8,707 bases of DNA, from NCBI GenBank assembly GCA_015494845.1, contig WGAL01000049.1, positions 1 through 8,707 of the forward strand. Direction: 5' to 3'. Under the pieces are notes generated by a model. It did not search any database. It was not told the origin of the DNA and worked only from the letters and a program-made list of their open reading frames with translations. The translations under genes and the position numbers were made by a program. The stretch comes from Melioribacteraceae bacterium. GTDB lineage: Bacteria; Bacteroidota; Ignavibacteria; Ignavibacteriales; Melioribacteraceae. Below are positions 1 through 6,494 of this stretch, piece by piece. The first letter of the stretch is position 1. Every line of letters begins with the position of its first letter.

Positions 1-64
1 GTGTAAGTTAGTTCTTTAATCAGCAATAAAACAAAAAATATCAAATACATTCAAAACTTTTTTC

Positions 65-70
65 TATAAT
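65..70 (+). promoter_or_regulatory. Possible -10 element of the nfnAB promoter
   Basis: A perfect TATAAT hexamer lies about 90 nt upstream of the nfnA start, in an AT-rich leader with no ORF of its own. No convincing -35 box is found 16-18 nt upstream (the bases there read CAAATA or TCAAAT), so a sigma-70 type promoter is only tentative. A hexamer like this can occur by chance in AT-rich DNA. Confidence 0.3.
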
Positions 71-147
71 CGAAACCCAATCCCCCCAAAAATCTCCTTT
101 AAATTATCTCTTTAAATTTTTATATTTCAGATACATAAATCTTATTT

Positions 148-154
148 AAAAGGA
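148..154 (+). promoter_or_regulatory. Ribosome binding site of nfnA
   Basis: The sequence AAAAGGA ends 7 nt before the ATG at 162 and fits a Shine-Dalgarno site. It supports that ATG as the nfnA start. It is the clearest ribosome binding site in the window; most other starts here have weak ones or none. Confidence 0.65.
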
Positions 155-161
155 AAAAGCG

Positions 162-1028
162 ATGAGTAAAATTCTTCATAAAAAACAGCTCTCCGAAAAT
201 GTTTTCCTGATGCGTTTGGAAGCGCCACTGATAGCGGAAGAAAGAAAAGCCGGACAATTTATTATTTTGCAAATCGACGAGGAATACGGCGAAAGAATTC
301 CGCTTACAATCGCCGACGCCGATAAAGAGGAAGATTCGATTACTATAATTTTTCAAGTCGTTGGACTAACCACGCACCAGCTTTCTTTAATGAACGAAGG
401 CGACGATATTCCGGTTCTTGTTGGACCTCTCGGGAAACCGACTCACATCGAAAAATACGGAACTGTTGTTTGCGTAGGCGGCGGTATCGGCGTAGCGCCG
501 CTGCACCCGATTGCGCAAGCGCTGAAGGAAGCAGGAAATCACGTAATTATAATTATGGGCGCGCGAACAAAAGACTTGCTGATTATGGAAGACGAAATGC
601 GGAAAATCGCCGACGAACTAATAATTGTTACCGACGACGGAAGTTACGGACGCAAAGCGCTTGTTACCGAACCGCTGAAAGAAGTTTCCGAACGCAACCC
701 GAAGCCGGATATGGTAATCGCAATCGGCCCGCCGATTATGATGAAATTCTGCGCCGAAACTACGCGTCCTTACGGAATTTTCACGCAAGTTTCGCTGAAT
801 ACGATTATGGTTGATGGAACCGGAATGTGCGGCGGATGCAGAGTGAACGTCGGAAACGAAGTGAAATTCGTCTGCGTGGACGGGCCAGAGTTCGACGGAC
901 ATTTGGTTGATTTCGACAATATGATGGCGCGCTTGAATGCATTCAAGGAAATTGAACAACACAAATACAAATGCTTTTTGGATCAACTTGCCGAGAAAAA
1001 AATTAAAGAACAGGAAAACGCGTTATGA
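162..1028 (+). CDS. nfnA: NfnA-like FAD/[2Fe-2S] small subunit of ferredoxin:NADP+ oxidoreductase
   Basis: This is a 288-residue sulfide/dihydroorotate dehydrogenase-like electron transfer protein of the ferredoxin-NADP reductase fold. Visible motifs are the flavin-binding RIPLTIAD (residues 45-52), the nucleotide-binding GGGIGVAP (106-113), an NAD-domain IGPP (188-191), and a C-terminal [2Fe-2S] site with C223, C226 and C238 in the MCGGC...CVDGPEFDG pattern. D218 lies just before the first cysteine, matching the three-Cys/one-Asp ligation known for NfnA. In characterised NfnAB complexes this cytoplasmic subunit binds NAD(H) and FAD and, with NfnB, couples NADH and reduced ferredoxin oxidation to NADP+ reduction by flavin-based electron bifurcation. 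Its stop overlaps the nfnB start (ATGA), so the two are translationally coupled. The length is normal and the start has a good ribosome binding site. Alternative names for such pairs are sulfide dehydrogenase SudB/SudA; sequence alone cannot separate these activities. Confidence 0.88.
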   Translation: MSKILHKKQLSENVFLMRLEAPLIAEERKAGQFIILQIDEEYGERIPLTIADADKEEDSITIIFQVVGLTTHQLSLMNEGDDIPVLVGPLGKPTHIEKYGTVVCVGGGIGVAPLHPIAQALKEAGNHVIIIMGARTKDLLIMEDEMRKIADELIIVTDDGSYGRKALVTEPLKEVSERNPKPDMVIAIGPPIMMKFCAETTRPYGIFTQVSLNTIMVDGTGMCGGCRVNVGNEVKFVCVDGPEFDGHLVDFDNMMARLNAFKEIEQHKYKCFLDQLAEKKIKEQENAL

Positions 1029-2554
1029 GTTACATCGAACCGCAAAAAATCGAACAGGAAGCCGAAAAATATTTTCAATTATTTAAAGACAGCGGAAACA
1101 AACTTAAAGTAAAGGAAAGACTTTCCATTCCGTTGATTGAAATGCCTTCGCGCGAGCCGAAAGAACGCGCTTGCTCGCTTGAGGAGGTTGCTATCGGCTA
1201 CACGGAAAAGGAAGCAATGGTTGAGGCAATGCGCTGTATTCAGTGTCCGACGCAACCTTGCGTAGCGGATTGTCCTGTTAATATTAACATTCCGCTGTTT
1301 ATCGATTACACTGCAAAAGGCGATTTTCAATCTGCTGTAAACGTAATTAAAGAGACGAGTTTGTTGCCTTCGATTTGCGGAAGGGTTTGTCCGCAAGAAC
1401 AACAATGCCAATTAAATTGCTCCGTTGGAAAAGTTCACAAAGATATCGACAAATCCGTCGCTATCGGACGCTTGGAACGCTTTGTAGCCGATTGGGAACG
1501 CGCGCAAGGCAAAGTTGAAATTCCGGAAGTAAAGCCGGATACCGGCAAGAAAGTCGCGGTAATCGGAAGCGGGCCGGCCGGTTTGGTGGTTGCTGCTGAC
1601 GTAAGACGCGAAGGACATCACGTTACTATTTTCGAAGCGTTCCACAAACTCGGCGGCGTAATGCGCTACGGAATTCCGGAGTTCCGTTTGCCAAACGATA
1701 TTGTGGACGAGGAAATTGAATCTCTGATTAAGATGGGTGTTGAAATAAAAACTAATTTTGTAGTAGGCAAAACGCGAACGCTCACCGAACTTTTAGAAAA
1801 AGACGGCTACGACGCGGCGTTTGTCGGCACAGGCGCGGGATTGCCTTTGTTTATGGGAATAGAAGGCGAAAATCTTGTCGGCGTTTTTTCGGCAAACGAA
1901 TATTTAACAAGGGCAAATTTGATGCGCGCGTTCGATAAAGACGGAGCGGTAACGCCGATTTATCCTTCCAAAAATGTCGCGGTTATCGGCGGAGGAAACG
2001 TCGCGATGGACGCCGCGCGTATGGCGTTGCGGCTCGGCGCGGAAAAAGTTTATGTGGTTTATCGTCGCACGCGTAAAGAAATGCCGGCGCGTAAAGAAGA
2101 AGTGGAACACGCAATGGAAGAAGGAATCGAATTTTTGTTTTTGCAGAACGCGAAACGGATGTTGGGCGACGAAAACGGCAGAGTGCGCGCGCTCGAATGT
2201 TTGCATTACGAATTGGGCGAACCGGACGAATCCGGACGCCGCAGACCGGTTCCGATTGAAGGAAGCGAATTTGAACTTGAAGTGGATACCGTAATTGTAG
2301 CAATCGGAAACGGAAGCAATCCGTTGATAAGCCAAACGACGCCGGAACTGGAAGTAAACAAATGGGGAAATATTATTGTCGATGAAAATCTGAAAACATC
2401 GATGGACAGAGTTTACGCCGGCGGCGATATAGTGCTCGGTGCGGCAACGGTTATCCTTGCAATGGGCGAAGGACGCAAAGCTGCGGCATCAATTAATAAA
2501 ATGTTAGCCGAAGAAATAGAAAAAGAAAAACAACAAGAACAGTTGCAAGCGTAA
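1025..2554 (+). CDS. nfnB: NfnB-like NADPH-dependent oxidoreductase (GltD/glutamate synthase small subunit family)
   Basis: This 509-residue protein has the architecture of glutamate synthase small subunit-like flavoproteins. An N-terminal iron-sulfur domain carries two cysteine groups (C71, C74, C79, C83 and C118, C122, C128, C132) for two [4Fe-4S] clusters. It is followed by an FAD-binding GSGPAG (181-186), an NADPH-binding GGGNVAMDAAR (322-332) with the downstream YRRTR (346-350) that usually contacts the 2'-phosphate, and a terminal FAD motif YAGGDIV (464-470). Paired with the small subunit upstream it fits the large, NADPH- and ferredoxin-reacting subunit of the NfnAB transhydrogenase. 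The 4-bp ATGA overlap and an AGGA 9 nt before the ATG (inside nfnA) support this start. Annotators often call this gene gltA or gltD, but no glutamate synthase large subunit is adjacent, so an amidotransfer role is less likely. Expected location is the cytoplasm. Confidence 0.88.
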   Translation: MSYIEPQKIEQEAEKYFQLFKDSGNKLKVKERLSIPLIEMPSREPKERACSLEEVAIGYTEKEAMVEAMRCIQCPTQPCVADCPVNINIPLFIDYTAKGDFQSAVNVIKETSLLPSICGRVCPQEQQCQLNCSVGKVHKDIDKSVAIGRLERFVADWERAQGKVEIPEVKPDTGKKVAVIGSGPAGLVVAADVRREGHHVTIFEAFHKLGGVMRYGIPEFRLPNDIVDEEIESLIKMGVEIKTNFVVGKTRTLTELLEKDGYDAAFVGTGAGLPLFMGIEGENLVGVFSANEYLTRANLMRAFDKDGAVTPIYPSKNVAVIGGGNVAMDAARMALRLGAEKVYVVYRRTRKEMPARKEEVEHAMEEGIEFLFLQNAKRMLGDENGRVRALECLHYELGEPDESGRRRPVPIEGSEFELEVDTVIVAIGNGSNPLISQTTPELEVNKWGNIIVDENLKTSMDRVYAGGDIVLGAATVILAMGEGRKAAASINKMLAEEIEKEKQQEQLQA

Positions 2555-2607
2555 TAGAAAAATTCGTATTTTAAATAAAAGAATTAACAAAAAATTCCCC
2601 TTGACCC

Positions 2608-2655
2608 GGAAACCACGGATGATTTTAATTCCGTCATTCGTGGTTTTCCTTTTTT
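2608..2655 (+). terminator. Rho-independent terminator of nfnAB
   Basis: GGAAACCACGGATGA (2608-2622) pairs with TCATTCGTGGTTTTCC (2634-2649) with one G-T wobble and one bulged base, around an 11-nt loop. Six T residues follow (2650-2655). This is a textbook intrinsic terminator 53 nt after the nfnB stop and it separates the operon from the next gene. Confidence 0.88.
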
Positions 2656-2756
2656 ATTTAAGAATTTAATTCGTTTGGCATTAACGGTTCGAAATATTTT
2701 TTGCTCGTTCGCTTTAAAAATTCTAAATTAGTTTTTTGAAATATTTTTTTCGCTTT

Positions 2757-4664
2757 ATGATAAAATTAAAAGAAGTTACAATTAACAAATACAAGGTTTT
2801 TACGGAAAAACAAGTCGTAAAAATCGAAGATGATTTAACTTCTCTTGTCGGACTTAACGAATCCGGCAAAACCGCATTTCTCGAAGCGCTTGCCAAACTG
2901 AATTATTTTGACGAAGATCCGAATTTCGCGTTCAATCCCATAACCGATTTCCCGCGCAATCAATTAAAAGAATACGAAGGGAAAATCGACGAAATCGAAG
3001 TCGTTCTCTGCAAATTCGAAGTTACCGGAAATTTGCTTTCCGAAATTGAAGAGGAAATCGGAAAAGACACTCTCGTCGAGCCCTTTTTTTACTACGGCGC
3101 AAAATACAATAACTGGCAAGTTTGGCGCGATTTCGAAATAAACATTAAAAATTATCTCAGTCATCTTTTATCGAATTTCGAGGAAGATGAAAGCTTCGAG
3201 AGATATATTGAAGCAACAAACGCGTTTGTTGAGATTCCTGATAACATTGCTATATTGGAAAATCCGAAGGCAATAAAATATCTTACCGAAGTTTATAATT
3301 ACGTGTTGGCGGAAGCGTACGATTGGAACGACCCGCTGAAAGGCTACATCGCAAAAAAATTGTTTAAGCCGAACATTCCCAAATTTTGGTATTTCGACGA
3401 ATATTACTCGCTTCCTTCCCGAATTAAATTAAACGATTTGCTTGAACGGAACGAAGACGAAGACGAGTCGCTAAAAACAGCGCGCGCTTTATTTAAACTT
3501 GCTAAAATCAATATTTCCGAACTTCTCGCGGCAAGCGACTTCGAACGCTTCATTGCCGAACTTGAAAACACCGCGAACATCATAACCGAAAAAATTTACA
3601 AGTATTGGTCAACAAATAAAAATCTTGAGCTCGAATTCGAAATTGAAGTCGAGCGTTACGAGGAAGAATCGGGCAGATTTTTCAAAAACATTCAACAGCA
3701 CGAATACCGCTATTTAAACATTCGTATCCGCGATAAATTCAACCGCGTATCGTTGCCGTTGCATAAACGTAGCAAGGGTTTTAACTGGTTCTTTTCGTTT
3801 ATTGTTTGGTTCAGCCAAATTGAAAAGAAAAACAATTCCGCTTACATTTTATTATTGGACGAACCAGGATTAAACTTGCACGCGGTCGCGCAAAAGGATT
3901 TGCTTAATTTTCTAATCGATTTATCCGAAGATTATCAATTGATTTTCACCACGCACTCGCCGTTTATGCTCAGAAGGGAAATTTTATCGAAGATAAGAAC
4001 GATTTCGGATTTTGAAGAAGGTTCGAGAATTTCCGAACCTGAAAATGAAACCGATTACGAAACGTTGCTTCCGATTCAAGTTTCAATCGGCTATGAAATT
4101 GCGGATAATCTTCTTTTGAAAAAAAGAAATCTCATAGTCGAAACAACACACGAATTTATGCTTCTGCAAGTTTTTTCCGATTATCTTTCATCCAGCCAAA
4201 ACTCCGGCTTGCGCGAAACCGTTGCAATTACGCCGCTCGGCGGATTTTCGAACGTGATGAAATTCGTAACATTAATGAGCGGTTACAATATTGATTTGAC
4301 GTTGCTTTTTGAGGACGACGCTTTGCGCGAAGATATTTCCGACGTTGAGAAAAAATTAAACAAACTATTGTTTTACTCGGATATCACCGAAATCAAAAAC
4401 TCGCAATTGATCGATTTGTTCGCGAAAGAAGATTTTCTTAAAATACTTTATCCGATTCATCCTTCGCTTAACGGAATTTTAAACGAGGACGAACTAACAA
4501 TCCCTTACGCCGATTTCGTTAAACGCGAATTAAACGTAGAGATTACAAAATTCGAATTCGTAAACGCGATTCTGAAAAAAGGAATTTCCAAAAGAAAATA
4601 CTCCTCCGAAACTTTCGAGAACTTCGCCCGCTTATTCGAACTTGTAAATTTGAATTTCGGTTAA
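2757..4664 (+). CDS. OLD-family AAA/ABC-type ATPase with a divergent TOPRIM nuclease-like domain
   Basis: The 635-residue protein resembles overcoming-lysogenization-defect (OLD) endonucleases. Numbered from the ATG, it has Walker A GLNESGKT (32-39), a long insert containing FWYFDEYYSLP (210-220), a signature-like RSKGF (338-342), Walker B ILLLDEP (364-370) and the switch histidine in TTHSP (398-402). A TOPRIM-like region follows: LIVETTHEF (459-467), the LGG turn (494-496) and LLFEDD (516-521), then about 110 residues of unassigned C-terminus. The usual VEGxxD and DxD acidic motifs read VETTHE and EDD, so acidity is kept but two aspartates appear as glutamate and a glycine is lost. OLD proteins are known as ATP-dependent DNA nucleases in phage or host defence; whether this one cuts DNA is unknown. 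There is no GajB-like helicase beside it, so it is not a Gabija pair. An in-frame TTG at 2736 would add 7 residues; the ATG is preferred because MIKLKEV fits family N-termini. Neither start has a clear ribosome binding site. No signal peptide or membrane segment is seen. Confidence 0.8.
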   Translation: MIKLKEVTINKYKVFTEKQVVKIEDDLTSLVGLNESGKTAFLEALAKLNYFDEDPNFAFNPITDFPRNQLKEYEGKIDEIEVVLCKFEVTGNLLSEIEEEIGKDTLVEPFFYYGAKYNNWQVWRDFEINIKNYLSHLLSNFEEDESFERYIEATNAFVEIPDNIAILENPKAIKYLTEVYNYVLAEAYDWNDPLKGYIAKKLFKPNIPKFWYFDEYYSLPSRIKLNDLLERNEDEDESLKTARALFKLAKINISELLAASDFERFIAELENTANIITEKIYKYWSTNKNLELEFEIEVERYEEESGRFFKNIQQHEYRYLNIRIRDKFNRVSLPLHKRSKGFNWFFSFIVWFSQIEKKNNSAYILLLDEPGLNLHAVAQKDLLNFLIDLSEDYQLIFTTHSPFMLRREILSKIRTISDFEEGSRISEPENETDYETLLPIQVSIGYEIADNLLLKKRNLIVETTHEFMLLQVFSDYLSSSQNSGLRETVAITPLGGFSNVMKFVTLMSGYNIDLTLLFEDDALREDISDVEKKLNKLLFYSDITEIKNSQLIDLFAKEDFLKILYPIHPSLNGILNEDELTIPYADFVKRELNVEITKFEFVNAILKKGISKRKYSSETFENFARLFELVNLNFG

Positions 4665-4678
4665 AAAAATTGGGAAAG

Positions 4679-5062
4679 ATGTCCAAATCGGCGATTATTT
4701 TATTTGTCGCTTTATCGATAAATCTTTTCGCGCAGACCGAAACCCAACGTTGGAAAGGGAAAGAATTATCTTACCAAATTTCAGTAAGAACCGAAACACC
4801 AAAGCAGAACAATAACTTTTTGTCTTTGTTAAAAAACGGCTACAAATTTCTGATTTCCGAATACGACGGCGATAATTGTCCGTTCACGCCGAGTTGCTCG
4901 CGGTTTTTCGTTGAGGCGGCGAAAGAGACAAATATCTTTCAAGGATTTTTAATGTTTGCCGACAGATTCACGCGCGACCTAAATTATTTTAACAGAAAAA
5001 ATTACCCGAAACTCAAAAACGGAAAACTCCACGACCCGCCTGCGAAATACATTTTGAGATGA
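4679..5062 (+). CDS. yidD: YidD-domain protein with an N-terminal signal peptide
   Basis: This 127-residue protein begins with a hydrophobic segment (residues 5-18) ending Leu-Phe-Ala before Gln19, which looks like a cleavable signal peptide. After a polar linker it carries a YidD-like core from about residue 47: LLKNGYKFLISEY, then CPFTPSCSRFFVEAA with C67 and C73, then an amphipathic FQGFLMFADRF and a DPPAKY tail (the counterpart of the usual HPGGYDPV end). YidD proteins help YidC/Sec-dependent insertion of inner-membrane proteins, but classical YidD has about 70-85 residues, no signal peptide, and sits with rnpA and yidC. This one is longer, apparently exported and elsewhere, so a YidD paralogue of changed function is plausible. 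It starts 14 nt after the OLD-like gene and is probably co-transcribed with it. An in-frame TTG at 4670 would add three residues; the ATG is preferred. The family call is fairly firm; the function is not. Confidence 0.7.
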   Translation: MSKSAIILFVALSINLFAQTETQRWKGKELSYQISVRTETPKQNNNFLSLLKNGYKFLISEYDGDNCPFTPSCSRFFVEAAKETNIFQGFLMFADRFTRDLNYFNRKNYPKLKNGKLHDPPAKYILR

Positions 5063-5080
5063 GATTTATTAATAAAACTT

Positions 5081-5162
5081 AACCACAGTCTGCCGTTGGC
5101 GGTCACAAAGAAGGCACAAAGGTCACTGTGTGCTTTGTGCATCCTTTGTGTTCTTTGTGGTT
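5081..5162. repeat. CACAAAG-based imperfect inverted repeat between convergent genes
   Basis: Five copies of the heptamer CACAAAG occur in 82 bp: two on the plus strand (5104, 5115) and three on the minus strand (5133-5139, 5144-5150, 5153-5159). CACAAAGAA (5104-5112) pairs with TTCTTTGTG (5151-5159), and CACAAAGG (5115-5122) with CCTTTGTG (5143-5150). AACCA and TGGTT mark the ends. A small GC hairpin (CTGCC-GTT-GGCGG, 5090-5102) interrupts the left arm. It lies between the yidD-like gene and acpS, which converge, so it may act as a bidirectional terminator. It may also simply be a dispersed intergenic repeat; neither arm is followed by a strong T run. Confidence 0.65.
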
Positions 5163-5190
5163 TCGTTCTATTTGATAGGTTGCTAATTAT

Positions 5191-5571
5191 CTAAACTTTT
5201 GCATAAAACAAAACGGCAAACGCAACCGCGTATTCTTCGGAATGGCTTAAGCTCACTTCTATTTTCTTTCCGTCCGAAATGTAATCGGCAAACTTCCCGG
5301 ACAAACGAACTTGCGGCGCGCCGTTGCTATCGTTGTAAATTTCAATATCTTTCCAATTAAAACCGTTATCGCAACACTTTGCCAACGCTTTTACAACCGC
5401 CTCTTTCGCGGCAAATCTCGCGGCAAGATGCTGGAAAGTATTCTTTTTACCAAGCGAATATTCAATCTCGGTTTCCGTAAAAATTTTATTCAGAAATTTT
5501 TCGCCGTAATCATCCACGCTTTTTTTTATTCTTTCTATTTCAACAATATCCGTTCCGATTCCAACTATCAT
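5191..5571 (-). CDS. acpS: Holo-[acyl-carrier-protein] synthase
   Basis: AcpS moves the 4'-phosphopantetheine group from coenzyme A onto a serine of apo-acyl carrier protein, activating fatty acid synthesis in the cytoplasm. The 126-residue length is typical. The N-terminal GIGTDIVEIERI (4-15) holds the metal-binding D8. The RFAAKEAVVKAL segment (52-63) holds the second metal ligand E57. GAPQVRL (85-91) and SLSHSEEYAVA (107-117) are the other family signatures. The start overlaps the miaA stop by 4 bp (ATGA), so it is the last gene of the pcm-miaA-acpS group and is likely translationally coupled. No key residue is missing. Confidence 0.95.
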   Translation of the reverse strand: MIVGIGTDIVEIERIKKSVDDYGEKFLNKIFTETEIEYSLGKKNTFQHLAARFAAKEAVVKALAKCCDNGFNWKDIEIYNDSNGAPQVRLSGKFADYISDGKKIEVSLSHSEEYAVAFAVLFYAKV

Positions 5572-6494
5572 TTTTCTATTTCCGTTATTATTTTTTCCGA
5601 TAAGATTCCAAAGTCAGTATTTTCATCAACATCGAGCCAAGTAATTCTTTCGTCTTTTCTGAACCAAGTTAATTGACGTTTGGCGTAGCGGCGAGTGTTT
5701 CTTTTAATCAATTCAATCGCGCGTTCCAAAGTGATTTCGCCGTCGAGATAAGCGAAAATTTCCTTGTAACCGACCGTGTTCAGCGCGTTGTGTTTTTTTA
5801 CCGAATAGCCGAGTCCTTTAATTCTTCTTACTTCATCGACCAAGCCGTTTTTTATCATTTCATCGACTCTCTTTTCGATTCTCTCGTAAAGTTTTGCGCG
5901 TTCCCAATTTAATCCGAATTGAAAAAAACGGAAATCGTCTTCGCGTTTGTATTCCGCTTGCAGTTGCCAAATCGGTTTTCCGCTCAGTTTGTAAACTTCC
6001 AGCGCGCGCATTATGCGTTTCCAATTTTGCGGAAGCATCCTCGCCGCGCTTACCGGATCGACTTTGGCGAGCAATCCGTGCAAATATTCGTTTCCTTTTT
6101 CTTCTCTCAAAGCTGTAAGTTCTGCGCGGTAACTTTCGTCGGTTGAAACGACGTCCATTATTCCGTCCACAATCGCTTTTATGTATAAACCTGAACCGCC
6201 GACAACAACCGGGATTTTATTTTCGCTCTGCAATTTTTCGATTACCGTAAGCGCGTCTTTTTCAAAATCGCTTACGTTGTAAACGTCGTTTATTTCGTGC
6301 GAATCAATGAAATGATGCTTCACGCGCGAGAGTTCTTCCTTGCTCGGTTTTGCGGTTCCAATGTCCAGCATTTTATAAAATTGCCGGCTATCCGCCGAAA
6401 TTATTTCGCTTTGTAATTTTTCCGCCACTTCAATGCCAAATGCGGTTTTCCCGGATGCGGTCGGGCCTACTATTACGATTACTCTTCGTTCCAT
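5568..6494 (-). CDS. miaA: tRNA dimethylallyltransferase
   Basis: MiaA transfers a dimethylallyl group to N6 of adenosine 37 in tRNAs reading codons that begin with U, the first step toward ms2i6A. The 308-residue protein has the P-loop GPTASGKT (10-17), the catalytic-region DSRQFY (35-40) with D35, KHHFID (59-64), GGSGLY (99-104), the RNA-binding stretch NWKRIMRA (157-164), NTVGYKE (239-245) and the C-terminal RYAKRQLTWFR (269-279). All are intact. The start overlaps the 3' end of pcm by 16 bp and the stop overlaps the acpS start by 4 bp, which points to one transcript with coupled translation. The ATG directly follows GAAGG, too close to be a good ribosome binding site. Confidence 0.96.
   Translation of the reverse strand: MERRVIVIVGPTASGKTAFGIEVAEKLQSEIISADSRQFYKMLDIGTAKPSKEELSRVKHHFIDSHEINDVYNVSDFEKDALTVIEKLQSENKIPVVVGGSGLYIKAIVDGIMDVVSTDESYRAELTALREEKGNEYLHGLLAKVDPVSAARMLPQNWKRIMRALEVYKLSGKPIWQLQAEYKREDDFRFFQFGLNWERAKLYERIEKRVDEMIKNGLVDEVRRIKGLGYSVKKHNALNTVGYKEIFAYLDGEITLERAIELIKRNTRRYAKRQLTWFRKDERITWLDVDENTDFGILSEKIITEIEK

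Noticed and set aside
1904..2335. A 143-codon antisense ORF within nfnB, with other long opposite-frame ORFs nearby
   Set aside because: nfnB has clear cofactor motifs across this whole stretch. The antisense frames are by-products of its codon use and show no recognisable domain.
2736..2756. TTG start adding seven residues to the OLD-like protein
   Set aside because: There is no ribosome binding site for the TTG, and the ATG at 2757 gives the usual family N-terminus directly before the first beta strand.
2757..4664. Gabija GajA assignment for the OLD-like gene
   Set aside because: The ATPase plus TOPRIM layout is similar, but no UvrD-like GajB helicase is adjacent and the TOPRIM motifs differ.
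5081..5162. CRISPR array at the CACAAAG repeats
   Set aside because: The units are 7 bp, appear on both strands and have no regular spacers, so this is an inverted repeat and not a CRISPR array.
5311..5676. Plus-strand ORF opposite acpS and the miaA 3' end
   Set aside because: Both minus-strand genes are intact and well recognised here; the plus frame has no start signal or family resemblance.
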